Shown: positions 1 to 6,441 of the stretch, in pieces
Layout of the letters: every line of letters starts with the position of its first letter
How positions within the stretch are numbered: the stretch's first letter is position 1
Assembly (NCBI GenBank): GCA_013696665.1
Contig: JACCYC010000148.1
Coordinates: 1 to 18,307 of the forward strand
DNA: 18,307 bases
DNA from: Burkholderiaceae bacterium
GTDB lineage: Bacteria > Pseudomonadota > Gammaproteobacteria > Burkholderiales > Burkholderiaceae_F
Reading direction: 5' to 3'
Notes under the pieces: model-generated
Database searches by the model: none
What the model was told of the DNA's origin: nothing
What the model saw: the letters and a program-made list of their open reading frames with translations, nothing else
Made by a program: the position numbers and the translations under genes

Positions 1-1704
1 TCCCGCACCGGCGCACGCCTGCTCGTCGATCAGCTGTTAATACAAGGCGTGAACCACGCCTTTTGCGTTCCGGGGGAAAGTTTTCTCCCGGTACTCGACG
101 CGCTGCATGACTCGAGCGAGATGATCAAGTTGATTGTCAATCGGCACGAATCGGGCGCAACCTTCATGGCCGAGGCGTACGCCAAGCTCACGGGTCAGCC
201 GGGCGTGGCATTCGTAACGCGGGGGCCGGGTGCGACCAACGGCGCTATTGGCGTGCACGTTGCGCACCAGGATTCTTCGCCGTTGGTGCTCTTCATCGGC
301 CAGGTCGGGAACGACTTTGTTGAGAGAGAAGCGTTCCAGGAAATAGACTACCGACGCATGTTCGGCCCGATGACCAAATGGGTCGCGCAGATCGACCGCG
401 CGGATCGGGTGCCCGAATACGTAGCGCGCGCTTTTCAGGTTGCAACAAGCGGCCGCGCCGGACCTGTTGTGCTCGCGCTTCCGGAAGACATGCTTTCGAC
501 CAAGGCCGATGTCGTTGACGCGCTGTGTCATCAGCCGGTACAGAGCGCGCCCAGCGATATGCAGATCGCCGCATTGCGTCGCCTGCTCGGCCGCGCGCAG
601 AGGCCCGTGGTGATTCTCGGGGGATTCGGCTGGACGTCAGCCGCATGCGACAACGTCAAGCGCTTCGCAGAGGCGAACTATCTGCCGGTCGCCTGCGCTT
701 TTCGCTATCAGGATCTGCTCGACAATCGCCATCCGAATTACATCGGCGACGTCGGCGTGGGCGTGAGCCCAAAGCTCGCGCAGCGCATCAAGGACGCTGA
801 TCTGGTCCTCGCCATTGGTCCGCGCCTTGGCGAGATGACCACGTCGGGCTACACGCTGCTCGAATCACCGGTTCCTTCGCAGACGCTGGTCCATGTGCAC
901 GCCGGGGCGGAAGAACTCGGACGTGTGTATCAGGCACAGCTGATGATCAACTCGGGCGCTCCGCAATTTGCATCGCGTCTGGCGATGATGGTGCCGATCG
1001 AAGAGCCGCCCTGGCGGGAACTGCTAATTCAGGCCCGCGCGGACTGCGAAGCGTGGCAGCAGCGCCCGGCGGTTTACACCCACGCTGATCCCGAACTTGA
1101 CCTGTGGGAAGCGATGCAGATTCTGTCGCGCGCGCTGCCATCCGATGCAATCATCGCCAACGGCGCCGGCAATTTCGCCACTTGGGCGCACCGATTCTGG
1201 CGTTATTCCGGCTTGCGCACGCAGCTCGCGCCGACCGCGGGGGCAATGGGCTACGGGGTCCCGGCAGCAGTGGCCGCCAAGATCGCGGCGCCCGAACGCA
1301 CGGTCGTCGCGTTTACCGGAGACGGGGATTTTTTAATGACGGGGCAGGAACTCGCCACCGCGGTTCAATATGGCGCGGCAGTTTTACTGCTGGTGTTCAA
1401 CAATCAGATGTACGGAACGATTCGGATGCATCAGGAGCGCGAGTTCCCCGGACGTGAGCACGGCACTGCCTTGGTCAACCCGGATTTCGCAAAGCTCGCT
1501 CAGGCGTACGGTGCGTTCGGTGCCACCGTAGAAACCACCGAGCAGTTTGGAAGCGCGTTGTCGCAGGCGCTGGCGTTTATGAAGGAACGGCGCCTGCCCG
1601 CGTTGATCGCGCTGACCATGGATCCGGAAATTATCACTCCGAATGCGACATTGTCGGCGATCCGTGCAACCGCGCGGCTTGCCTCGGTTACCGCGACGCG
1701 TTAG
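1..1704 (+). CDS. Thiamine-diphosphate enzyme, acetolactate synthase-like (5' truncated)
   Basis: The reading frame is open from base 1, so the N-terminus lies outside the window; the GTG at 49 is an internal valine codon, not the start. The 567 visible residues show the three-domain layout of the acetolactate synthase/pyruvate oxidase family. The N-terminal pyrimidine-binding domain carries the catalytic Glu in RHESGATFMAEAYA (Glu50 of the visible part), followed by the TRGPGATN segment. A central Rossmann-like domain spans roughly residues 180-330. The C-terminal diphosphate/Mg domain has the motif GDGDF (440-444), a 24-residue gap and NN (467-468). The fold implies decarboxylation or ligation of a 2-oxo acid. 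No regulatory subunit gene (ilvH) and no branched-chain pathway gene lies beside it, so a role in valine/isoleucine synthesis is not supported; glyoxylate carboligase, benzoylformate decarboxylase-like and sulfoacetaldehyde-type enzymes share this fold. Family is certain, substrate unknown. It converges on the small gene at 1708 with a 3-nt gap. Confidence 0.9.
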   Translation, partial: SRTGARLLVDQLLIQGVNHAFCVPGESFLPVLDALHDSSEMIKLIVNRHESGATFMAEAYAKLTGQPGVAFVTRGPGATNGAIGVHVAHQDSSPLVLFIGQVGNDFVEREAFQEIDYRRMFGPMTKWVAQIDRADRVPEYVARAFQVATSGRAGPVVLALPEDMLSTKADVVDALCHQPVQSAPSDMQIAALRRLLGRAQRPVVILGGFGWTSAACDNVKRFAEANYLPVACAFRYQDLLDNRHPNYIGDVGVGVSPKLAQRIKDADLVLAIGPRLGEMTTSGYTLLESPVPSQTLVHVHAGAEELGRVYQAQLMINSGAPQFASRLAMMVPIEEPPWRELLIQARADCEAWQQRPAVYTHADPELDLWEAMQILSRALPSDAIIANGAGNFATWAHRFWRYSGLRTQLAPTAGAMGYGVPAAVAAKIAAPERTVVAFTGDGDFLMTGQELATAVQYGAAVLLLVFNNQMYGTIRMHQEREFPGREHGTALVNPDFAKLAQAYGAFGATVETTEQFGSALSQALAFMKERRLPALIALTMDPEIITPNATLSAIRATARLASVTATR

Positions 1705-1707
1705 TCG

Positions 1708-1971
1708 CTACTTGGCAAGAGCCTTGTTTAGCAGCTCTGCAGTTATTTCATTCAAACCTGAACCCTGCTGTGCCGCACGCTCTTGCAATGCGCGTACCAA
1801 GTCCTGCGGCAACTTGACGGCAAACGGCACCAGGCCAGCGGCGCGATCGCGCTCACGTTGCGCGCGACGATCGAGCTCGGGCGCAGCCGCACGGCCGTAC
1901 GCGTTACCGTCAGCGCGCATCTGATTCGTCAGTTTGCTGCCTTGGCGCTTTTCAAGTTCGCCACGTTTCAT
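1708..1971 (-). CDS. Small ribbon-helix-helix-like protein
   Basis: An 87-residue protein. The first half is highly charged (about residues 1-45, rich in Arg, Glu and Gln). The second half, about 46-87, reads LVPFAVKLPQDLVRALQERA followed by a helix ending in ELLNKALAK. This is the pattern of a ribbon-helix-helix (Arc/MetJ) domain: a short beta strand with alternating residues (FAVKLP), helix A, a turn (QQGSGLNE) and helix B. Such domains bind DNA as dimers. The ATG at 1971 is preceded by GAGAAG about 8 nt upstream, a passable ribosome binding site. It lies 20 nt downstream of the DUF3025 stop, so it is probably the last gene of the pyrC operon. No toxin-like partner is present. The RHH assignment rests on pattern reading only; target DNA is unknown. 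Confidence 0.7.
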   Translation of the reverse strand: MKRGELEKRQGSKLTNQMRADGNAYGRAAAPELDRRAQRERDRAAGLVPFAVKLPQDLVRALQERAAQQGSGLNEITAELLNKALAK

Positions 1972-1991
1972 TTCGATCGCTTCTCAAGAGT

Positions 1992-2762
1992 TCATGGGCG
2001 CCGCATATTAGCCGGCCTGAACACTTTCGCGTCGCGGTAAAAATCCGGATTGGCATTTGGCGCATACCACCCGGGAATTCCCAGCACCGGCACAGGGACT
2101 AGTTGCAGCGGCGATAGATCATCGCCAAACGACGCTGCAAGGTAGCGGTCGACTTCTACAAGCGACGCATTCGCTGCAAGCGGCACATGCAACGCGTGCG
2201 CGGTAATCGCCTTGTAGGGACGCACCAGCTTTTCAAGAAGGGCATGGCCGAAGACGTGCGCGGCAACGTGGTGATGCCAGGCGGCGCGTTCGCGCACGAA
2301 CAGCGCGCTCCAATCATGCAGCCGCGCCGCGTCGATCAGGTCCGTGCGGCATGTCACTAGCAATAAGCCGTTCTCGTCAATCAACGTTGCGGCGTCGCGC
2401 ACGGGTCCCCGTGCGCGGCGAATTCCATCGCGATTGATCGCCTTTGATTGCAAATGATTTAACTGCGCTTTTGCATGCGGAAATTGCAAGAACATAAGCG
2501 CGTTGAAATAGTCGTGCACGTTGCCTCGTGTTGGCACGCACCCGGTGCGCGCGATGAAGCTTTCGTACGGTTCGCTAGCACTCGCGGCGTCACCTTCGGT
2601 AAACACGATAGGCCGGCCGCGGTGATTACGAAGACCATTTTGTTTTGACGCATGATTCAACGCGCCGCGCCAGTGGGGCGACGCGACGGCTTGTCCAATG
2701 CCCGCAAGCGAAGTCAACCAGGGCGCGGACCAATCGACGTTACCTAGCCCTGCAATTTCCAC
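1992..2762 (-). CDS. DUF3025 domain protein
   Basis: A 256-residue protein recognised as the DUF3025 family of proteobacterial proteins of unknown function. Recognisable segments are the N-terminal DWSAPWL, the GRPIVF region, NVHDYFNALMFLQFPHAK in the middle, the histidine-rich stretch WHHHVAAHVFGHALLEKL, PYKAITAHALHV, and the C-terminal VPVLGIPGWYAPNANPDFY. The clustered histidines and aspartates could bind a metal, but that is inference. No signal peptide or membrane segment is visible, so it is probably cytoplasmic. The start is GTG at 2762, which places the first 19 nt inside the 3' end of pyrC; no in-frame ATG lies near the conserved N-terminus. The overlap implies translational coupling to pyrC. 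Its placement directly after pyrC is a hint, not proof, of a pyrimidine-related role. Confidence 0.85.
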   Translation of the reverse strand: MEIAGLGNVDWSAPWLTSLAGIGQAVASPHWRGALNHASKQNGLRNHRGRPIVFTEGDAASASEPYESFIARTGCVPTRGNVHDYFNALMFLQFPHAKAQLNHLQSKAINRDGIRRARGPVRDAATLIDENGLLLVTCRTDLIDAARLHDWSALFVRERAAWHHHVAAHVFGHALLEKLVRPYKAITAHALHVPLAANASLVEVDRYLAASFGDDLSPLQLVPVPVLGIPGWYAPNANPDFYRDAKVFRPANMRRP

Positions 2763-3799
2763 CTTAGCGTTTCACCGGCTCGCAAAGGAACAATCGTCTT
2801 GTCTGCGTACGGAAATTCCGCGGGCAAGATCCAATTGGCACGCTGCAGCGTGATCCTTCGCGTGTTGCGCGGAAGGCCGTAGAAATCGGGCCCGTTAAAA
2901 GACGCAAACGCCTCGAAGCGGTCGAGCGCGTTGGCTTCTTCAAAAGCTTCGAGGTACAACTCAAGCGCACTTGCGGCGGTGAAGCATCCGGCGCAGCCAC
3001 ACGCGGCTTCCTTGTCGCCTTTGGCGTGCGGCGCGGAGTCCGTGCCGAGGAAAAAGCGAGAATTGCCACTGGCAACCGCGGCCAGCAGCGCGCAGCGATG
3101 CGTTTCGCGCTTTAAAACAGGCAAGCAATAGTGGTGCGGTCTCATGCCGGGCCGGCCACCACCGTCAATGAACAATGAGTTTCGATTGAAAAGCAGGTGA
3201 TGCGCTGTGACGGTCGCGCCGATCGCCCCATCTGCTGCCTGCACGTAGTCGACGGCGTCGCGCGTTGTGATGTGCTCGAACACAATCTTAAGCGCCGGGA
3301 AGTTCCGGCGCAGTGGAATCAGAACATCGTCGATGAACACGCGCTCGCGATCGAATACATCAACCTCCGCATGCGTGACTTCTCCGTGAACCAACAAAGG
3401 CATTTCAAGCTGCTGCATTTTTTCAAATACGCGCGCGCAACGCCCTAAGTCGGTTACGCCCGACTCCGAGTGGGTCGTTGCTCCAGCCGGATACAGTTTG
3501 ACCGCGCGCACCACCCCGCTCTTCGACGCGGCGTCAATTTCCTTGGGCGCGGTGGTTTCGGTGAGATACAACGTCATAATCGGCTCGAACATTAGGTGGC
3601 CGGGTAGCGTGGCGAGGATCCGTTGCCGATAACCGATGGCCTGCTCCGTGGTGGTGATCGGAGTCTTCAAATTCGGCATCACAACCGCGCGCGCAAATTG
3701 CGCCGCGCTATGCGGCAATACAGATGCGAGCGCAGCGCCATCCCGCAGGTGCAGGTGCCAGTCGTCAGGCTGCGTAATCGTCAGCGTGTTCGTACTCAT
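2744..3799 (-). CDS. pyrC: Dihydroorotase, class II
   Basis: This enzyme catalyses the reversible cyclisation of N-carbamoyl-L-aspartate to dihydroorotate, the third step of pyrimidine synthesis, in the cytoplasm. The 351 residues are close to the usual length (E. coli PyrC is about 348). Metal ligands are visible: HLHLRDG (His15, His17), the carboxylated lysine in AVKLYPA (Lys101), LVHGEVTH (His138), FEHITT (His176) and GTDSAPHA (Asp254). The CGCAGCF segment and the FxGPDFYGLP near the C-terminus are also typical of the class. There is a small insertion around residues 209-221 (DGGGRPGMRPHHYC), where E. coli has only GGVRPHLYC. The ATG at 3799 has no Shine-Dalgarno sequence; a GATAAT box ends 6 nt before it, so the mRNA may be leaderless. 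It is the first gene of the set pyrC, DUF3025 and RHH, and is divergent from the E1 gene. Confidence 0.97.
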   Translation of the reverse strand: MSTNTLTITQPDDWHLHLRDGAALASVLPHSAAQFARAVVMPNLKTPITTTEQAIGYRQRILATLPGHLMFEPIMTLYLTETTAPKEIDAASKSGVVRAVKLYPAGATTHSESGVTDLGRCARVFEKMQQLEMPLLVHGEVTHAEVDVFDRERVFIDDVLIPLRRNFPALKIVFEHITTRDAVDYVQAADGAIGATVTAHHLLFNRNSLFIDGGGRPGMRPHHYCLPVLKRETHRCALLAAVASGNSRFFLGTDSAPHAKGDKEAACGCAGCFTAASALELYLEAFEEANALDRFEAFASFNGPDFYGLPRNTRRITLQRANWILPAEFPYADKTIVPLRAGETLRWKLQG

Positions 3800-3805
3800 G
3801 GTGCG

Positions 3806-3811
3806 ATTATC
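3806..3811 (-). promoter_or_regulatory. Predicted -10 box for pyrC
   Basis: GATAAT on the minus strand, followed by CGCACC and then the pyrC ATG at 3799. Standard spacing puts the transcription start at or next to the A of the ATG. There is no ribosome binding site, which fits a leaderless mRNA. The -35 region is poor. Confidence 0.45.
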
Positions 3812-3831
3812 TCAGTCCGCCGGCAACGGAC

Positions 3832-3837
3832 GATAAT
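3832..3837 (+). promoter_or_regulatory. Predicted -10 box for the E1 gene
   Basis: GATAAT followed by CGCGCA and then ATG at 3844, the mirror image of the pyrC box. The expected transcription start coincides with the start codon and no Shine-Dalgarno sequence is present. No convincing -35 hexamer is visible. Confidence 0.45.
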
Positions 3838-3843
3838 CGCGCA

Positions 3844-6441
3844 ATGAACTTTGATGACCTCGCAAAGCTGATTCCGAATGCCGCCTGGCGGTCGTCCGAA
3901 CAGGACGCCGATCCACAGGAAACGCGCGAGTGGTTGGACGCACTCGACGCAGTCATCGCGGCCGTGGGTCCGGAGCGAGCGACTTTTGTTTTGAAGCATC
4001 TGTTGCAGCATGCGCGCACACGTCGCGTTCCGTTGCCGCAGGTGTTGAACACGCCCTATCTGAACACCATCTCGTTGGCGGACCAACCACCGTTCCCCGG
4101 CAATCTCGAAATCGAATCACGGTTGAGCGCGCTGGTTCGCTGGAACGCGCTCGCAATGGTGGTGCGCGCCAATGCCGCAAGCGCCGAGCTGGGCGGCCAT
4201 ATCGCGAGTTACTCATCGGCTGCCGATCTGTTCGAGGTTGGCTTCAATCATTTCTTTCGCGCCAACACTGCAGAGGCGCGTGGTGACCTGGTCTACTTTC
4301 AGCCGCATTCCGCGCCCGGTGTTTATGCGCGTGCCTTTCTCGAAGGCAGGCTAAGCGCTGATCAACTCGATCATTACCGTCGAGAGACCGACGGCAACGG
4401 ACTCAGCTCTTATCCGCATCCGTGGCTGATGCCGCACTTCTGGCAATTTCCGACCGGCTCGATGGGACTCGGGCCGCTGCTCGCCATTTACAACGCACGC
4501 TTCCTCCGCTACCTGAACGATCGCTCGCTGCTCGACACCACTGGGCGCAAGGTGTGGGCATTCGTTGGCGATGGAGAAATGGACGAGCCCGAGTCGCTGG
4601 CTGGGCTGTCGATCGCAGCACGCGAAGGGCTCGACAACCTGATCTTTGTCGTCAACTGCAATCTGCAGCGCCTTGATGGACCGGTGCGCGGCAACGGTTC
4701 GATCATCCAGGAGCTCGAGGGCCTCTTCGCCGGCGCGGGCTGGAATGTAATTAAGCTTTTATGGGGCTCTGACTGGGACCCGCTGCTCGCGCGTGACACG
4801 CAATTTCTGTTGCTACGCGCGTTTCATCAAACGGTCGACGGCGAGTTTCAAACGCTGTCTGCGACCGATGGACGCTTCAATCGCGAACACTTCTTCAACA
4901 GGTATCCTGAACTGGCACAACTCACGTCGCATCTGTCGGATGAAGATATCGATCGCCTGCGGCGCGGCGGGCACGACCCCGTCAAGATTCATGCGGCGTA
5001 TCACGCGGCCGCAAATCATCGTGGCCAGCCAACGGTCATCCTGGCGAAGACCAAGAAGGGCTACGGCATGGGCACAACCGGCCAAGGGCGTATGACCGGC
5101 CATCAGCAGAAGAAGCTCGACACCGGTGCGTTGCTCGAGTTTCGCGATCGCTTCGCGTTACCACTGACCGACGCGCAGGCGGAGCAAGTCGAATACATGC
5201 GCCCCGCGTCGGACAGCCCGGAGATGAAGTACCTGCACGCGCGGCGCCAAAAGCTTGGCGGTTATCTGCCCGTACGCGACGCCAGGTGCCCCGCCATCGC
5301 GACGCCGGACGCATCTGCATTCGGCCGCTTCGCGCTCGAAGCGAACGGCAAGGAGATGTCGACGACGATGGCGTTCGTACGAATGCTTTCGGCGCTGCTG
5401 AAGGATCGCATGCTCGGTCCGCGCATTGTTCCGATCATTGCCGATGAGGCCCGAACGTTCGGCATGGCCGATTTGTTTCGCAACGTCGGCATCTATTCGC
5501 CGGTCGGGCAGTTGTACGAGCCAGAGGACCAAGCGCAGATCAGCTTCTACAAGGAATCGAAGAACGGGCAAATCCTTGAAGAAGGCATCAACGAGGCGGG
5601 CGCCGTTGCATCTTGGGTTGCAGCCGGCACCAGCTATTCAACCAACGGCTTCGCGATGCTGCCGTTTTATATTTTCTACTCGATGTTCGGCTTCCAAAGA
5701 GTTGGCGATCTGCTATGGGCCGCCGCCGACTCGCGCACGCGCGGATTTCTGCTCGGCGCGACCGCCGGCCGCACGACGCTGTCGGGCGAAGGTCTGCAGC
5801 ACCAGGATGGCACCAGCCACTTAAGTGCGAGCACGATACCGAACTGCCGCGCCTATGACCCGTGTTACGCCTACGAGCTGGCCGTCATCGTAGAAGACGG
5901 GATGCGCCGGATGATGAGCGAGCAGCAGGACGTTTTTTACTATGTCACAGTAATGAACGAAAACTACGCGCAGCCGTCGATGCCGGAGGAGGCGCGTGAA
6001 GGCATATTGCGCGGCATGTATCGCATCAGATCGGCACCCGATGCGCAGGTACGATTGTTGGGCTCCGGCACGATCCTGCGCGAAGCGCTTGCGGCGGCCG
6101 ACATTCTGCGCGACGAGCACGGGGTTGCAGCGGATATTTATTCGGTGACTAGCTTCACGGAGCTGCGGCGCGACGCAATGGAGTTGCAGCGCTCGTCGTC
6201 CGGCACGCTGGACACTGCATGGATTCGCCAGCAACTGCGCACGGACGGCCCACCGATTGTTGCGGCGACTGACTACGTCGCTGCGGTCCCCGAGCTGATC
6301 CGCGCATGGGTAAGCAGTCGTTACATCACGCTCGGCACCGACGGCTTCGGCCGCTCTGATACGCGCGCCGCGCTGCGCGAGCATTTCGGCGTGGATCGCC
6401 GTTCGATCGCGGACGCGGCGCTCCGAGCCCTTGGAAGCTAA
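3844..6441 (+). CDS. aceE: Pyruvate dehydrogenase E1, homodimeric (AceE-type)
   Basis: The 865-residue protein aligns along its length with E. coli AceE (887 aa), which decarboxylates pyruvate with thiamine diphosphate and acetylates the lipoyl domains of E2. The N-terminal DPQETREWLDAL segment corresponds to the region that docks on E2. HGNGLSSYPHP appears as DGNGLSSYPHPWLMPHFWQF. The cofactor motif is GDGEMDEPES (from residue 242) with NCNLQRLDGP (271-280). The active-site loop His is present in GHQQKKL (His420, matching E. coli His407). The transketolase-like middle domain has DEARTFGMADLFR and YSTNGFAMLPFYIFYSMFGFQR; the C-terminal domain has LGTDGFGRSD. It stops about 30 residues before the E. 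coli end. No aceF or lpd is adjacent, which is unusual for the main complex. It may be a paralogue for another 2-oxo acid, such as the 2-oxobutyrate E1 MdeB of Pseudomonas, so the symbol is less sure than the family. Confidence 0.88.
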   Translation: MNFDDLAKLIPNAAWRSSEQDADPQETREWLDALDAVIAAVGPERATFVLKHLLQHARTRRVPLPQVLNTPYLNTISLADQPPFPGNLEIESRLSALVRWNALAMVVRANAASAELGGHIASYSSAADLFEVGFNHFFRANTAEARGDLVYFQPHSAPGVYARAFLEGRLSADQLDHYRRETDGNGLSSYPHPWLMPHFWQFPTGSMGLGPLLAIYNARFLRYLNDRSLLDTTGRKVWAFVGDGEMDEPESLAGLSIAAREGLDNLIFVVNCNLQRLDGPVRGNGSIIQELEGLFAGAGWNVIKLLWGSDWDPLLARDTQFLLLRAFHQTVDGEFQTLSATDGRFNREHFFNRYPELAQLTSHLSDEDIDRLRRGGHDPVKIHAAYHAAANHRGQPTVILAKTKKGYGMGTTGQGRMTGHQQKKLDTGALLEFRDRFALPLTDAQAEQVEYMRPASDSPEMKYLHARRQKLGGYLPVRDARCPAIATPDASAFGRFALEANGKEMSTTMAFVRMLSALLKDRMLGPRIVPIIADEARTFGMADLFRNVGIYSPVGQLYEPEDQAQISFYKESKNGQILEEGINEAGAVASWVAAGTSYSTNGFAMLPFYIFYSMFGFQRVGDLLWAAADSRTRGFLLGATAGRTTLSGEGLQHQDGTSHLSASTIPNCRAYDPCYAYELAVIVEDGMRRMMSEQQDVFYYVTVMNENYAQPSMPEEAREGILRGMYRIRSAPDAQVRLLGSGTILREALAAADILRDEHGVAADIYSVTSFTELRRDAMELQRSSSGTLDTAWIRQQLRTDGPPIVAATDYVAAVPELIRAWVSSRYITLGTDGFGRSDTRAALREHFGVDRRSIADAALRALGS

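Larger units (their letters stand above)
3800..3843. promoter_or_regulatory. Divergent promoter region with inverted repeat
   Basis: This 44-bp gap separates the ATG codons of pyrC (-) and the E1 gene (+). It contains perfect 9-bp arms, GCGATTATC at 3803-3811 and GATAATCGC at 3832-3840. Inside them is a second perfect pair, GTCCG (3815-3819) and CGGAC (3827-3831), around the loop CCGGCAA, with a 3-nt bulge TCA on the left. Each outer arm ends in GATAAT followed by CGC, exactly 6 nt before the start codon on its own side. This is what a -10 box for a leaderless transcript would look like. No good -35 hexamer is visible at 16-18 nt from either box. The repeat could instead be an operator, or an mRNA hairpin if transcription starts further upstream. 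Confidence 0.6.

Noticed and set aside
49..51. GTG as the start of the first gene
   Set aside because: The frame is open to base 1 and the upstream residues (ARLLVDQLLIQGV) match the usual start of the pyrimidine-binding domain, so the gene begins outside the window.
37..531. Minus-strand frame antisense to the thiamine-diphosphate enzyme
   Set aside because: The plus strand carries catalytic motifs across the same bases and the antisense product resembles nothing.
1693..1708. Hairpin GCGAC-N6-GTCGC at the convergent junction
   Set aside because: Only a 5-bp stem with no T-run on either strand, and it overlaps coding sequence; not a credible terminator.
1708..1971. RHH protein as the antitoxin of a toxin-antitoxin pair
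   Set aside because: No small toxin-like gene lies next to it; the neighbours are DUF3025 and an unrelated convergent enzyme gene.
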